64,000 nucleotides of DNA from Shinella sp. WSJ-2 (GCF_003432075.1 NZ_QWBU01000004.1:124001-188000), one strand, 5' to 3'; positions 34,804 to 44,602 are shown, counted from the stretch's first letter. Notes: generated by a model not told the origin, from the letters alone. Numbers and translations are program-made.

Positions 34804-35167
34804 GGCTGCCCCAATTGGCCGAGGCGTCGCCGCAATCGCATCGATCGGCGGCAGAGAGCAAAGGGAACCACAAAAAACTTTCTGTGCGACATGCACCCCA
34901 AAATTGCGGCCAGATCAGTATATTCGAATAGGCTTCTAAGTATTGCGGTGCCGGGGATCGAACTTCGTCCGATCGTCGAAACAGAAGGTTTTTCCTCATC
35001 ACCGGCAGCACCACATATGCTGCAATGCAACCTTCGACGCCGTCAATTTTGCTGCGCCGCCATATTTTTTGCCGTCCCGTCACCCACACTCCTCTTCGTA
35101 GGCGCCAGTCTGCTCTTGTTTGAACGCCGTCCGGGGGGATCGGCTCACCAGAGGGGTGACGGACACC
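34804..35167. other. exoT-exoH intergenic region, site of the missing exoI
   Basis: A stretch of 364 bases with no convincing gene. It holds a TATTCGAATA palindrome (34921-34930) and CTGCAATGCAA (35030-35040), which matches the exoX-exoY palindrome with one mismatch. It must carry the promoter for the long exoH-to-exoP unit. No remnant of an ExoI-like nuclease was recognised in any frame. Confidence 0.6.
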
Positions 35168-36289
35168 GTGACTATCGACGCGACCGTTTCAGCGCGCATC
35201 AACATGATGCGCATCGTGCTGATATCAGGGATCATTTTCGTGCATGTTCCGCACGACCCGGCGACGAGCCCCTATCTCGGCACGTTCGGCGGGCTTGACT
35301 GGCTGCGCGTGTTCCTCGCCGACAGCCTGTTCCGTATCGGCGTGCCCTGCCTCAGCGCCATCTCCGGCTACCTGCTCTTCCATCGCGGCATTGAAGGCTT
35401 CGACTACTGCAAGACCCTGCGCAGCAAGGCCTCGACCATTCTCCTGCCGTTCCTGCTATGGAACACGGCGTTTCTTGTACTGGTCTATGGCGCACAATCG
35501 CGTGGCATCGGCTTCGGCTACCTGCCCGACGTCCTGCATGCCGGCCCACGCGACTGGATGAACCTTGGTCTGGCAATCGAAAGCTGGCCGATCAACATCC
35601 CGCTCTATTTCCTACGCGATCTCCTGCTTTGCCTGCTGTTGTCGCCGCTCATCGCCTTGCTCGTCCTGCGCTATCCGCGCACCACGCTCGCGCTGATGCT
35701 GGCCTATGCGGTCTTGCCACTGCCGAACGGCATCTTCCTGAAGAAATCCATCCTCTTCGGCTTCAGCTTCGGTGCAGCTATGGCGCTGCACCGCGTCGAC
35801 ATCAAGCGCCTGGACCGTTTTGCTGCCCCCATCGTCGCCGCCGTTCTGGCGATGGCCTTTCTGCTGTCTCTTGCGCTCTACGCCTTCGGCCCGGAATTCC
35901 CGGTCTGGCTGGACATGCTGCGCAGCCTCGCCGCCATCGCCGGCATTTTCGGCGCCTGGGCGCTCTCGGCCCTGCTGATCCGCACCGCCACAGGCCAGGC
36001 CCTGTCACGGCTTGGCGGCCTGAGCTTCTGGATTTTCTGCGGCCATTATCCGGTGCTCGTGCTGTTCTGGATGGTCTGGAACCGGCTCGGCATCGCCGAC
36101 TACCCGCTGTTTTACGCCGCAAGCCCGGTTCTGGCGCTCGCCATCCTCGTTTCCACCCACGCCACGGCGCGGCGCTTTACCCCCGGCTTTGCCGCTATCC
36201 TCACCGGCCGCCGTGCAGGCGGTCCGAAACGGCCCGTGGCCGGCCATCCGCAGATGAAGCCCGACGGCTCCATCGCCCAACGGAGGTGA
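35168..36289 (+). CDS. exoH: ExoH, succinoglycan succinyltransferase (acyltransferase-3 family)
   Basis: A 373-residue membrane acyltransferase with about ten helices. The catalytic-region histidine is in IIFVHVPHD near the N-terminus, and the FRIGVPCLSAISGYLLF loop follows. ExoH adds succinyl groups that allow cleavage by ExoK and symbiotic activity. The GTG at 35168 is chosen because GAGGGG lies eleven bases before it and the fold starts at once (ARINMMRIVLISG). ExoK follows 2 bp after. Confidence 0.85.
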   Translation: MTIDATVSARINMMRIVLISGIIFVHVPHDPATSPYLGTFGGLDWLRVFLADSLFRIGVPCLSAISGYLLFHRGIEGFDYCKTLRSKASTILLPFLLWNTAFLVLVYGAQSRGIGFGYLPDVLHAGPRDWMNLGLAIESWPINIPLYFLRDLLLCLLLSPLIALLVLRYPRTTLALMLAYAVLPLPNGIFLKKSILFGFSFGAAMALHRVDIKRLDRFAAPIVAAVLAMAFLLSLALYAFGPEFPVWLDMLRSLAAIAGIFGAWALSALLIRTATGQALSRLGGLSFWIFCGHYPVLVLFWMVWNRLGIADYPLFYAASPVLALAILVSTHATARRFTPGFAAILTGRRAGGPKRPVAGHPQMKPDGSIAQRR

Positions 36290-36291
36290 AC

Positions 36292-37068
36292 ATGACCGAT
36301 TTCCCGAAAACGGCGCTCTGCGCCGCAGCCTTTATCCTTTCCGCCGGCCCGCTCGCCGCGCAGGACGGCGTGAGCGGCACCTCCTTTGTCGAGGAATTCG
36401 ACACGCTCGACAGCGACAGATGGTATGTTTCCGACGGCTGGAACAACGGCAAGCACCAGAATTGCACCTGGTCGAAGGATCAGGTCGCGGTCCAGGACGG
36501 CAAGCTGACGCTCTCCTTCGATGCAAAACCCGCGGGCGAACGACAATATTCCTGCGGCGAGGTGCAGACCCGCAAGCGCTATGGCTACGGCACTTACGAG
36601 GTGCGCATGAAGGCGGCGACCGGCTCGGGCCTCAACTCGGCCTTCTTCAGCTATATCGGCCCCGCCGACAAGAAGCCGCATGACGAGATCGACTTCGAGG
36701 TTCTCGGCAAGGATACGAGCCGCGTGCAGCTCAACCAGTATGTCGCCGGCAAGGGCGGCAACGAGAAGCTGGTGCCGGTGGCAGGCGGGGCGGACAGCGC
36801 CTTCAACGATTACGCCTTCGTCTGGCAGAAGGATCGCCTGCGCTACTACGTCAACGGCGCGCTCGTGCATGAGGTAACGGACCCGGCAAAACTGCCGACC
36901 AACGCCCAGAAAATCTTCCTCTCGCTCTGGGGCACCGACACGCTGTCCGACTGGATGGGCCGTTTCGCCTTTGCCGGCAAGGCGGCGCTCGACGTCGAGC
37001 GCTTCGCCTTCACCGCCGAAGGCGCCCCATGCCAATTCGACGGCTCCGTCGCATGCCTCGTGAATTGA
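36292..37068 (+). CDS. exoK: ExoK, endo-1,3-1,4-beta-glycanase (GH16)
   Basis: A 258-residue secreted glycoside hydrolase. The signal peptide ends GPLAA near residue 23. The GH16 catalytic motif is D131-E132-I-D134-F-E136, where E132 is the nucleophile and E136 the acid/base. It trims nascent succinoglycan to shorter chains outside the cell. GGAGGTGA gives a strong start at 36292. It lies between exoH and exoL as in S. meliloti. Confidence 0.93.
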   Translation: MTDFPKTALCAAAFILSAGPLAAQDGVSGTSFVEEFDTLDSDRWYVSDGWNNGKHQNCTWSKDQVAVQDGKLTLSFDAKPAGERQYSCGEVQTRKRYGYGTYEVRMKAATGSGLNSAFFSYIGPADKKPHDEIDFEVLGKDTSRVQLNQYVAGKGGNEKLVPVAGGADSAFNDYAFVWQKDRLRYYVNGALVHEVTDPAKLPTNAQKIFLSLWGTDTLSDWMGRFAFAGKAALDVERFAFTAEGAPCQFDGSVACLVN

Positions 37069-37079
37069 CGGAGACGCCG

Positions 37080-38297
37080 ATGATCCGGGTCCTCTACCTC
37101 GTTCACGACCTTTCCGATCCCGCCGTCCGCCGCCGGGTACTGATGCTGACGGCGGGAGGCGCGACGGTTACGCTCGCCGGCTTCCGGCGCGGCGAAAACC
37201 GCCTCGCGGATATCGACGGTGTTGCGCCGATGGAACTCGGCGCGACCGCGGATGCCCGCTTTGCGCAGCGCCTCATCGCGGTGGCCGGGGCGGCGGTCAA
37301 ACTCCCGCGCTTGCTCGCTGGCGTTGAACGGCCGGATGTCATTCTGGCGCGAAATCTGGAAATGCTGGCGCTCGCCAACCGGGCCTCCAGACATTTCGAC
37401 GGCGTGCCGATCGCCTATGAGTGCCTCGACGTGCACCGCCTGCTGCTCGATAACGGCGTTGCCGGCATGGCGCTGCGCGGGGCGGAGCGGCATTTCGGCC
37501 GCGATGCCCGCCTGCTGGTCACCAGCTCCCCGGCCTTTGTGGAACACTATTTCAAGCCGCTTTCCGGCATCCGGGCGCCCATTCACCTCCTGGAAAACCA
37601 GGTTCTGGAGCTCGATGGCGGTGGAACGGTCATGCAGCCACGCTCCCGATCGGCCGGCGCGCCATGGCGCATCGGCTGGTTCGGGGCGATCCGCTGCCGC
37701 AAATCTCTCGATCTGCTGGCCTCCTTCACGCGCCGCATGGAGGGGCGTTTCGAGGTCATCCTGCGCGGCCGGGCCGTGCATAGCGAATTTGACGACTTCG
37801 ACGGCCTTGTCGCCCGCGAACCCTATCTGCGTTTCGAAGGCCCCTATCGCAATCCGGAAGACCTTTCCACGATCTACGCGGATGTCGATTTCACCTGGGC
37901 GGTGGATTTCTTCGAGGAGGGGCAGAACTCGCTCTGGCTCCTGCCGAACCGACTCTATGAGGGCTGCCGCCACGGCGCCCTGCCGATCGTTCTCGACGGG
38001 ACCGAGACGGCGCGGCTGGCCACGCAACGCGGCGTCAGCATCGCGCTTGCCGACGACCGGCTCGATACTTTGATCGACCGTCTCTCCAGCTTCGATGAAG
38101 CCACCTACAACGTCCTTCACGCCAATCTCATCGCGGCCGGCCCCCGGCCCTGGATTCTCGACCGCGCCGATTGCGCCGCCTTCGTCCAGCGCCTCGCAGC
38201 GCTGCGCCAGCCGGCAGAGCAGACGGCAACGCCGCATCCCACCCCTTCCCTCATCGCCAGCAAAGTGGCCAGCGAGGTAAACTACCATGAGCGTTGA
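37080..38297 (+). CDS. exoL: ExoL, succinoglycan glucosyltransferase
   Basis: A 405-residue GT-B-like glycosyltransferase. The N-terminal Rossmann segment is IRVLYLVHDLSDPAVRRRV, then VILARNLEMLALANRA and YECLDVHRLLL. The C-terminal half has WRIGWFGAIRCRKSLDLLASF and the donor-site region NSLWLLPNRLYEGCRHGALPI. ExoL adds the second glucose by a 1,3-type step to the ExoA product, as inferred from S. meliloti. GGAG precedes the ATG at 37080. Its end overlaps exoA by 11 bases. Confidence 0.85.
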   Translation: MIRVLYLVHDLSDPAVRRRVLMLTAGGATVTLAGFRRGENRLADIDGVAPMELGATADARFAQRLIAVAGAAVKLPRLLAGVERPDVILARNLEMLALANRASRHFDGVPIAYECLDVHRLLLDNGVAGMALRGAERHFGRDARLLVTSSPAFVEHYFKPLSGIRAPIHLLENQVLELDGGGTVMQPRSRSAGAPWRIGWFGAIRCRKSLDLLASFTRRMEGRFEVILRGRAVHSEFDDFDGLVAREPYLRFEGPYRNPEDLSTIYADVDFTWAVDFFEEGQNSLWLLPNRLYEGCRHGALPIVLDGTETARLATQRGVSIALADDRLDTLIDRLSSFDEATYNVLHANLIAAGPRPWILDRADCAAFVQRLAALRQPAEQTATPHPTPSLIASKVASEVNYHER

Positions 38298-39285
38298 TGA
38301 AGCCGCAGCCGTGCGCTGCCTGATCGTGATCCCCTGCCTCAACGAGGCGCCCTATCTCGAATCGCTGGTGAGCCAGCTCGAACCGACGCTTGCGGAGCTC
38401 AACGCGACGCTGGTCGTCGTCGATGGCGGCAGCACGGATGGCACGCGGGATATCGCCCGCAGCCTCGCCGCCCGGCTGCCGAAAATGCATGTGCTCGACA
38501 ATCCCAAGCGCATCCAGAGCGCCGCCATCAACCTCGCCGTCGAGGCCTTCGGCGTCGAGCACGACTATATGATCCGCATCGACGCACACGGCACCTATCC
38601 GAAGGATTACTGCCGCGTGCTGGTGGAAGACGCGCTGGAGACGGGGGCGGATTCCGTTGTGGTCGCCATGCAGACCGTCGGCTTCGGCACGTTCCAGAAG
38701 GCGACCGCCGTCGCGCAGAATTCGGTACTGGGCAATGGCGGCGCCAAGCATCGTGTCGGCGCCCAAAGCCACTGGACGGATCACGGCCACCACGCGCTGA
38801 TGCGCATCGCCGCTTTCCGCGCCGTGGGTGGCTACGACGAGAGCTTTACCGCAAACGAGGATGCGGAATGCGATTACCGGCTCAACAAGGCGGGCTATCG
38901 CATCTGGATGACGGCGCGCACCAGCATGATCTACTATCCCCGCGCCAGCGCGCTGCCGCTCTTCAAGCAGTATTTCGGCTATGGCCGCGGCCGGGCGCGA
39001 AACTTCCTGAAACACCGTGCACGGCCAAGCCTGCGCCAGATGCTGCCCCTGATGGTGGCACCCGTCGCCGTGGGCGCGTTTCTGGCCGCGCTGACGTGGA
39101 TCGCCGCCGTGCCTTTCGCCTTGTGGGCTGCCGCCTGCCTCGGCTATGGCGCCTGGATGGCGCTCGGCCAGCGCAATCCCTATGGCCCGCTTGCCGCCAT
39201 CTCGGCGATGATCATGCATTTCGCCTGGTCCGCCGGCTTCTGGCGCGAACTGCTCGACATCCGCCAGCGGAGGGTGCCGGCATGA
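38287..39285 (+). CDS. exoA: ExoA, succinoglycan beta-1,3-glucosyltransferase (GT2)
   Basis: A 332-residue GT2 enzyme. The opening is CLIVIPCLNEAPYLESLV, then LVVVDGGSTDGT and MIRIDAHGTYP. The acceptor-side segment is YDESFTANEDAECDYRLNKAGY, and the C-terminal membrane region (about 250-310) anchors it. ExoA adds the first glucose to lipid-linked galactose. It overlaps exoL upstream and exoM downstream (ATGA). Confidence 0.9.
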   Translation: MSVDEAAAVRCLIVIPCLNEAPYLESLVSQLEPTLAELNATLVVVDGGSTDGTRDIARSLAARLPKMHVLDNPKRIQSAAINLAVEAFGVEHDYMIRIDAHGTYPKDYCRVLVEDALETGADSVVVAMQTVGFGTFQKATAVAQNSVLGNGGAKHRVGAQSHWTDHGHHALMRIAAFRAVGGYDESFTANEDAECDYRLNKAGYRIWMTARTSMIYYPRASALPLFKQYFGYGRGRARNFLKHRARPSLRQMLPLMVAPVAVGAFLAALTWIAAVPFALWAAACLGYGAWMALGQRNPYGPLAAISAMIMHFAWSAGFWRELLDIRQRRVPA

Positions 39286-40205
39286 GCGCACCCCTCAAGA
39301 TCGATATCGGCGTCTGCACCTTCCGCCGCGAGATGCTGACGGAGACGCTCGCCTCGCTCGCAACCTTGAAGGTGCCGCAGAACGTCAGCCTGCGCGTCCT
39401 CGTAGCCGACAATGACGTCGAGCCGAGCGCCTATCCGCGTGTCGCGGCGGCCGCGGACTGGATGCCCGTCGAGGTCGCCTATGTGCATTGCCCGGCTGGC
39501 AACATCTCGCTTGCCCGCAATGCCTGCCTCGACAACAGCGATGCCGATTTCCTCGCCTTCGTCGATGATGACGAGACGGTAGAGCCCCAATGGCTGTCGC
39601 GGCTCCTCTATGCGGCGGAGCTCAACGGCGCGGATGTCGTGCTCGGCCCCGTCCGCGCGCTCTATGCGCCCGGTGCGCCCGACTGGATGCGGCGCGGCGA
39701 TTTTCACGCCACCCGCCCCGTTTGGGTGAGGGGCGAAATCCGCACCGGTTATACCTGCAACGTGCTGATGCGGCTTGCCGCTCCGTCCATTGCCGGCCGG
39801 CGTTTCGATCTTGCGCTCGGCCGCAGCGGCGGCGAGGATTCCGCCTTCTTCAGCGGCGTTTACGATGCCGGCGGCCGCATCACCTTTGCCGCCGATGCCT
39901 GGGTGGAGGAGCCCGTGCCCGCCGCCCGCGCACGCTTCGCATGGCTGGCGCAGCGCCGGCTGCGCATGGGCCAGACCCATGGCCGGCTGCTCGCCAAACG
40001 GTGCGACGGTCCGGCGCGCATCAAGGCGGCCGCCCTTGCCGGCGCGAAATGCGGCACCTGCTTCACGGGTGCCGCCGCCTTCGCACTGTTCCCCATCCGC
40101 CGCAACCGGTTCCTGCTGCGCGGCCTGCTGCATGCCGGCGCCATTGGTGGCCTCTTCGGCGCGCGCACCATCGAACCCTATGGCAAGCTGGAGGCCGCAC
40201 GATGA
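39282..40205 (+). CDS. exoM: ExoM, succinoglycan beta-1,4-glucosyltransferase (GT2)
   Basis: A 307-residue GT2 enzyme. The opening is KIDIGVCTFRREMLTETL, then LVADNDVEPSAYP and FLAFVDDDETVEPQWLSRLL, followed by a conserved GRSGGEDSAFFSGVYDAGG segment. ExoM adds the third backbone glucose. Its ATG overlaps the exoA stop and its stop overlaps the exoO start, so exoA, M and O are translationally coupled. Confidence 0.9.
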   Translation: MSAPLKIDIGVCTFRREMLTETLASLATLKVPQNVSLRVLVADNDVEPSAYPRVAAAADWMPVEVAYVHCPAGNISLARNACLDNSDADFLAFVDDDETVEPQWLSRLLYAAELNGADVVLGPVRALYAPGAPDWMRRGDFHATRPVWVRGEIRTGYTCNVLMRLAAPSIAGRRFDLALGRSGGEDSAFFSGVYDAGGRITFAADAWVEEPVPAARARFAWLAQRRLRMGQTHGRLLAKRCDGPARIKAAALAGAKCGTCFTGAAAFALFPIRRNRFLLRGLLHAGAIGGLFGARTIEPYGKLEAAR

Positions 40206-41209
40206 CCGGCCCCGATGTTAGCGTCGTCATCGCCGCCTACAATGCGGCCGAGACGATCGAGCGTGCCATCCGCAGCGCCCTGGCCCAGCAGGGCGTGATA
40301 GTCGAGGTAATCGTCGCCGACGATTGTTCGACGGATGCGACGCGCGCCACCGTCGCCACCCTTGGCGACCCGGCCGTCCGGCTTGTCGCCCTTGAGCGCA
40401 ATCGCGGCCCCGGCGGTGCGCGCAATGCCGGTTTTACCGCCGCGTGCGGCCGCTGGATCGCCGTGCTCGATGCCGACGACACGATGCAGCCGGACCGGCT
40501 TTGCCGCATGATCTCGGCCGCCGAACGGGATGACGCCGCCCTCGCGGTCGACAATCTCTTCGTGCTCGATACCGATGGCCGGATCGACACGATGTTTCCG
40601 GACGATCTTCTCGCTTGCACGCCGCAGATCACGCTAGCCGATTTCATCGATTCCAACCGGATTTTCCGCAGCACGCACAATTTCGGCTACATGAAGCCGG
40701 TCTTCCGGCGCGCCTTCCTGGAGGACAACGATCTCCTCTATGACGAGGCGCTGCGGATCGGCGAGGACTACCTGCTGTTCGCCGGCGCCCTTGCGGCCGG
40801 CGGCCGCTGCGTGGTCACGCCGGTGCCCGGCTATGTCTATCACATCCGCGAAGGCTCGATTTCGCGCGTGCTGCACCTCCACCATGTCGAGGCCATGCTG
40901 GCCGGCGACCGGCGCTTCCTCGCCCGCTTCCCGTTGACAGGCGAAGCCGCCGCCGCCCAACGCCGCCGCACGCGCAATCTGCAGGAAACGCGCGCCTTTC
41001 TGGCGCTCGTCCAGCATCTGAAGAACCGGTCGTTCGGGCATGCCCTCAAGGTAGCGCTCGGCGATCCCGTCGCACTCCGGCATCTGGCGATGCCGGTTGC
41101 CGCCCGGTGGCGTCGTCTCGTGACACCATCCCATCGCACGACGGCCGCGCTCCGCGCGGCCTCCTCCCCCGCGACAGCGCAGGATTATGCGCTAGAGAAC
41201 AAAGGATAA
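40202..41209 (+). CDS. exoO: ExoO, succinoglycan beta-1,6-glucosyltransferase (GT2)
   Basis: A 335-residue GT2 enzyme. The opening is [19 protein letters not shown], then [14 protein letters not shown], the metal site [16 protein letters not shown] near residue 85, and the family segment [16 protein letters not shown]. It adds the first side-chain glucose. It resembles the exoU product closely in layout, consistent with gene duplication inside the cluster. exoN follows 4 bp after. Confidence 0.88.
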   Translation: MTGPDVSVVIAAYNAAETIERAIRSALAQQGVIVEVIVADDCSTDATRATVATLGDPAVRLVALERNRGPGGARNAGFTAACGRWIAVLDADDTMQPDRLCRMISAAERDDAALAVDNLFVLDTDGRIDTMFPDDLLACTPQITLADFIDSNRIFRSTHNFGYMKPVFRRAFLEDNDLLYDEALRIGEDYLLFAGALAAGGRCVVTPVPGYVYHIREGSISRVLHLHHVEAMLAGDRRFLARFPLTGEAAAAQRRRTRNLQETRAFLALVQHLKNRSFGHALKVALGDPVALRHLAMPVAARWRRLVTPSHRTTAALRAASSPATAQDYALENKG

Positions 41210-41213
41210 TGCC

Positions 41214-42119
41214 ATGGAGCGAAACAGAACGGTCCGCAAGGCCGTCATTCCCGTCGCCGGCAACGGAACCCGCTTCCTGCCGGCCACCAAGGCCATGCCG
41301 AAGGAAATGCTGACCATCGTCGATCGTCCCGTCGTGCAATATGCGCTCGACGAGGCGCGCGAAGCCGGCATCGAGCATGTCGTCTTCGTTACCAGCCGCA
41401 ACAAGCAGGTCATCGAGGACCATTTCGACGACACGCCCGAACTGATCTCCTCGCTCGAAAAATCCGGCAAGGACGACAAGGTTCGCGAACTCGGCGAGCT
41501 CCTGCCGCAGGCCGGATCGGTCAGCTTCACCCGCCAGCAGGCGCCGCTTGGGCTTGGCCATGCCGTCTGGTGCGCGCGCGACCTCATCGGCGATGAGCCG
41601 TTCGCGCTTCTGCTTCCGGACATGATCTCCTACGGCCCGCGCGGCTGCCTTTCCGGGCTGATGGACCTCTATCGCGAGGTGGGCGGCAATGTCGTCGGCG
41701 TCGAGCCCTGCGCACAGGACGAGGTTTCGCAATATGGCATTGTCGGCAAGGGCGCTGCCGTGCAGCACGGTTTCGCCGTCACGCATATGGTGGAAAAGCC
41801 GAAAGCAGGCGATGCGCCGTCCAATCTTTTCCTCAACGGCCGCTACGTCCTTCAGCCGGAAATTTTCGGCCACCTCGCCCGCCAGAAGCGCGGCGCGGGC
41901 AACGAGATCCAGCTGACAGACAGTATGCTAAAGCTTTCGGAAACCCAGCCGTTCCACGCCCATGTCTATGAGGGGCGGACCTATGACTGCGGCTCCAAAC
42001 ACGGCTTCATCGAGGCCAATGTCGCCTTCGCGCTCGCGCGGCCGGATATCGGCGGCGCGGTCTACCAATCGCTGCGTGACATGATGTCGTCGCATGAGGG
42101 CCGGATTCGCGCGGCATAA
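41214..42119 (+). CDS. exoN: ExoN, UTP-glucose-1-phosphate uridylyltransferase
   Basis: A 301-residue GalU-type enzyme. The nucleotide-binding loop is [24 protein letters not shown], followed by [11 protein letters not shown] and a C-terminal NEIQLTDSM segment. It makes UDP-glucose from UTP and glucose-1-phosphate, the donor for all glucosyl steps. The loop reads AGNGTR rather than the common AGLGTR. It is followed by a hairpin and then exoP. Confidence 0.93.
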   Translation: MERNRTVRKAVIPVAGNGTRFLPATKAMPKEMLTIVDRPVVQYALDEAREAGIEHVVFVTSRNKQVIEDHFDDTPELISSLEKSGKDDKVRELGELLPQAGSVSFTRQQAPLGLGHAVWCARDLIGDEPFALLLPDMISYGPRGCLSGLMDLYREVGGNVVGVEPCAQDEVSQYGIVGKGAAVQHGFAVTHMVEKPKAGDAPSNLFLNGRYVLQPEIFGHLARQKRGAGNEIQLTDSMLKLSETQPFHAHVYEGRTYDCGSKHGFIEANVAFALARPDIGGAVYQSLRDMMSSHEGRIRAA

Positions 42120-42125
42120 ACCACA

Positions 42126-42151
42126 GGCCCCGGATGGGAGGATCCGGGGCC
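42126..42151 (+). terminator. Hairpin between exoN and exoP
   Basis: A perfect 10-bp stem GGCCCCGGAT/ATCCGGGGCC with a 6-base loop, 6 bp behind the exoN stop. No T-run follows. It may attenuate transcription into exoP or protect the 3' end of the upstream message. Confidence 0.5.
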
Positions 42152-42202
42152 GAATTCGGGAGGACAGAGTTTCCATCGCGCCGAAAGGCAGAACGGAGCC
42201 CC

Positions 42203-44557
42203 ATGCACCAACGCACCGTACCGCACAGCAGCATTCTGCGACGGGAACCGGATCCGTCCGACTCGTTCATTGATCTCAACCGCCTGCTGACGATCCTCGT
42301 TCGCCGGGGGCGGCTAATCGGCCTGTCCGTCGCGCTCGCCGTGGCGTTGGGCGTGGCCTATCTCGTGTTTGCGACCCCGATCTATACGTCGATGACGCAG
42401 ATCCTGCTCGACGAAGACCTGTCGCGTTATGCGGAAGAAAGCGAGCCGGGGCCGCAGAGCAGCCAGCAGGTCGACATGCGCATTGCGAGTGCCGCCGAAA
42501 TCCTGAAATCCGGCCGCCTGGCGCTGCGGGTCGTCGATGACCTGAAGCTTGCTGACAACGCGACGATCATCAACCCGCCGCAATCGCCCGTCGCCGTCGC
42601 CAAGGGATGGATCAAGGCGATCGCCACCTTCGGCGCGGCCGGGCCGCAGGCATCGGAAGAGGCGCTCGCCAATGGCCGCCGCGAAAAGGCCGCCGCCGTG
42701 CTGCAACAGGCGCTGACCGTCGAGCGTGTCTCACGCAGCGCCGTGCTCGCCGTGTCCTTCCGCTCGACCGATCCGCAACTCGCGGCGGCCGTGACCAAAC
42801 GTTACGCGGAAGCCTTTTTCGAGGATCAGCTGAGCGCCAATTTCACCGCGACGGAACAGGCATCCAGCTGGCTTCAAGAGCGGCTGACGGACATTCAAGC
42901 GCGCTCGCAGGAAGCTGCCCTTGAAGTGGAGCAGTACCGCGCCGAAAACGGCCTCACCACCGCCCGCGGCGAGTTGATGTCGGAACAGCAGCTCGCCGAC
43001 CTCAACAGCCAGCTCATCCTGGCCCAAGCCGATGCCGCGAGTGCGTCTGCACGCTACGCGCAGTTCAAGGCAATCGTCGAGCAGGGGCCGGACAAGGCCA
43101 TCGACAACGCGACCATTCCGACCCAGGGCACGGACGCCTCGGCGCTTCAGGCGTTGCGCAACCGCTACAATTCCGTCGTCAAGCGCGCGCAGGACATCAC
43201 GAAGAATTTCGGTGCGGATCACCCGCAAGCCGCCGCCCTTCGGGCCGAAAAGGAAGACCTCGCGGGTCAGATCTACCGGGAGCTCCAGCAACTGGCGACG
43301 AGCTACCGCAACGAATATGACGTTGCCCGCTCGCGCGAAACGTCGCTCCGCGAAAACATCCAGAAGGTCGCCGGCAACAATGCAGAGGCAAACCGCTCCT
43401 CCGTGCGACTGCGCGAGCTGGAACAGAAGGCGACGGCGCTGAAGGCACTGTCGGAAAGCTATCTCAGCCGCTTTGAGCAGGCCTCGCAGAAACAGTCCTT
43501 CCCGATCGCCAAGGCGCGGGTGATTTCCGATGCGGGCGTACCCGTCTCCCCCTCGAGCCCGAGCAAGACCATGGTACTCGGCCTGTCCGTCGTGCTGGGC
43601 CTCATGGCCGGCGGAGCCTTGACCTTCGTGCAGGAAATGCGCGAGCGCGCCTTCCGTCTCGAAAACGATGTGCGCACCATTCTCGGCCTGAAACCGCTCG
43701 GCTACCTGCCGCTCGTCGGTGGTGCGCCGCGCAAACGCAAGCCGGCAACGATCGGCGCCAAGGCGCTTAAGACGGAACCTCCGTCCGGCGCAGAAGACGA
43801 TGACGTCATCCCGCTCGAGCGCATGACGCGCGTCGTACTTGACGCCCCCCGCTCGGCCTTCACCGAGACCCTGCGCAACGCCAAGCTCGCCGCAGAGACC
43901 ATGCTGCACGGCCGGCAGAACCGGGTCATCGGCGTCACCTCGGCCTTACCGGGCGAAGGCAAGTCCACCGTCGCGACCAATTTCGCAGCACTGCTGGCCA
44001 TCAGCGGTAAACGCACGCTGCTGATCGACGCCGACGTACGCCGGCCGGGCCTGAGCGCCATGATGAAGCCTGCCCCGCAGACCGGCCTGGTCGAGGTGTT
44101 GCGCGGCGAGCTTCCCTGGATGCAGGCCGTCAAGACCGATCGACGCTCGCAGCTTACCATCCTGCCGATCGCGTTGTGCCCCGGCGAAACGCGTCACACC
44201 GAAGCAAACGAGCTGATGTCGTCCAATGCAATGAAAGAACTCATCGAGGATGCGCGCCAGCATTTCGACTATGTCGTGGTCGATCTGACGCCGCTTGGAC
44301 CCGTCGTCGATGCCAAGGCCTTTGAGCCCCTGGCAGATGGCTTCCTGTTCGTCGTCGAATGGGGGAAGACGTCGGCGAATTTCGTGCGCGACCTGCTCGC
44401 GGCCGAACACCGCATCGAAGGCAAAACCCTTGGCGTCATCCTGAACAAGACCGACATGGGCGCCCTCAGCCGCTACAGCGATGCCGGCGGCGCGGAGCAG
44501 TATCGAGACCTCTACGAACAATATTATACAGACAGTATGAAGGCCATGAGCCGCTAA
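42203..44557 (+). CDS. exoP: ExoP, chain-length co-polymerase with tyrosine autokinase domain (Wzc type)
   Basis: A 784-residue inner-membrane protein. Wzz domain with helix 1 at about 36-57, a long periplasmic coiled coil (about 215-440), a Pro/Ser-rich PVSPSSPSK before helix 2 (about 455-475), then a cytosolic BY-kinase with Walker A around GEGKST (K587) and Walker A' LLIDADVRRPG near 606. Five tyrosines cluster at the extreme C-terminus (Y in RYSD, QYRD, LYEQ, QYYT), the autophosphorylation tail. It sets polymer length with ExoQ and ExoT. ATG 42203 follows GGAG. It is the last gene of the exo cluster. Confidence 0.92.
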   Translation: MHQRTVPHSSILRREPDPSDSFIDLNRLLTILVRRGRLIGLSVALAVALGVAYLVFATPIYTSMTQILLDEDLSRYAEESEPGPQSSQQVDMRIASAAEILKSGRLALRVVDDLKLADNATIINPPQSPVAVAKGWIKAIATFGAAGPQASEEALANGRREKAAAVLQQALTVERVSRSAVLAVSFRSTDPQLAAAVTKRYAEAFFEDQLSANFTATEQASSWLQERLTDIQARSQEAALEVEQYRAENGLTTARGELMSEQQLADLNSQLILAQADAASASARYAQFKAIVEQGPDKAIDNATIPTQGTDASALQALRNRYNSVVKRAQDITKNFGADHPQAAALRAEKEDLAGQIYRELQQLATSYRNEYDVARSRETSLRENIQKVAGNNAEANRSSVRLRELEQKATALKALSESYLSRFEQASQKQSFPIAKARVISDAGVPVSPSSPSKTMVLGLSVVLGLMAGGALTFVQEMRERAFRLENDVRTILGLKPLGYLPLVGGAPRKRKPATIGAKALKTEPPSGAEDDDVIPLERMTRVVLDAPRSAFTETLRNAKLAAETMLHGRQNRVIGVTSALPGEGKSTVATNFAALLAISGKRTLLIDADVRRPGLSAMMKPAPQTGLVEVLRGELPWMQAVKTDRRSQLTILPIALCPGETRHTEANELMSSNAMKELIEDARQHFDYVVVDLTPLGPVVDAKAFEPLADGFLFVVEWGKTSANFVRDLLAAEHRIEGKTLGVILNKTDMGALSRYSDAGGAEQYRDLYEQYYTDSMKAMSR

Positions 44558-44565
44558 GCCGCCCG

Positions 44566-44602
44566 GCGCGACTGGCCGGATTTCCAACCCGGCCAGTCGC
44601 GC
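44566..44602 (+). terminator. Terminator hairpin behind exoP
   Basis: A perfect 14-bp stem (44566-44579 with 44589-44602; GCGCGACTGGCCGG and its complement) with a 9-base loop, followed by TGCTTTGT. This is the likely end of the exo transcript. Confidence 0.75.

Noticed and set aside
33523-34896. Long minus-strand open frame opposite exoT
   Set aside because: Repetitive charged shadow translation; exoT on the plus strand has family motifs and membrane helices.
34804-35167. Remnant of exoI between exoT and exoH
   Set aside because: No frame shows a nuclease-like motif or a decayed gene; the gap is treated as non-coding.
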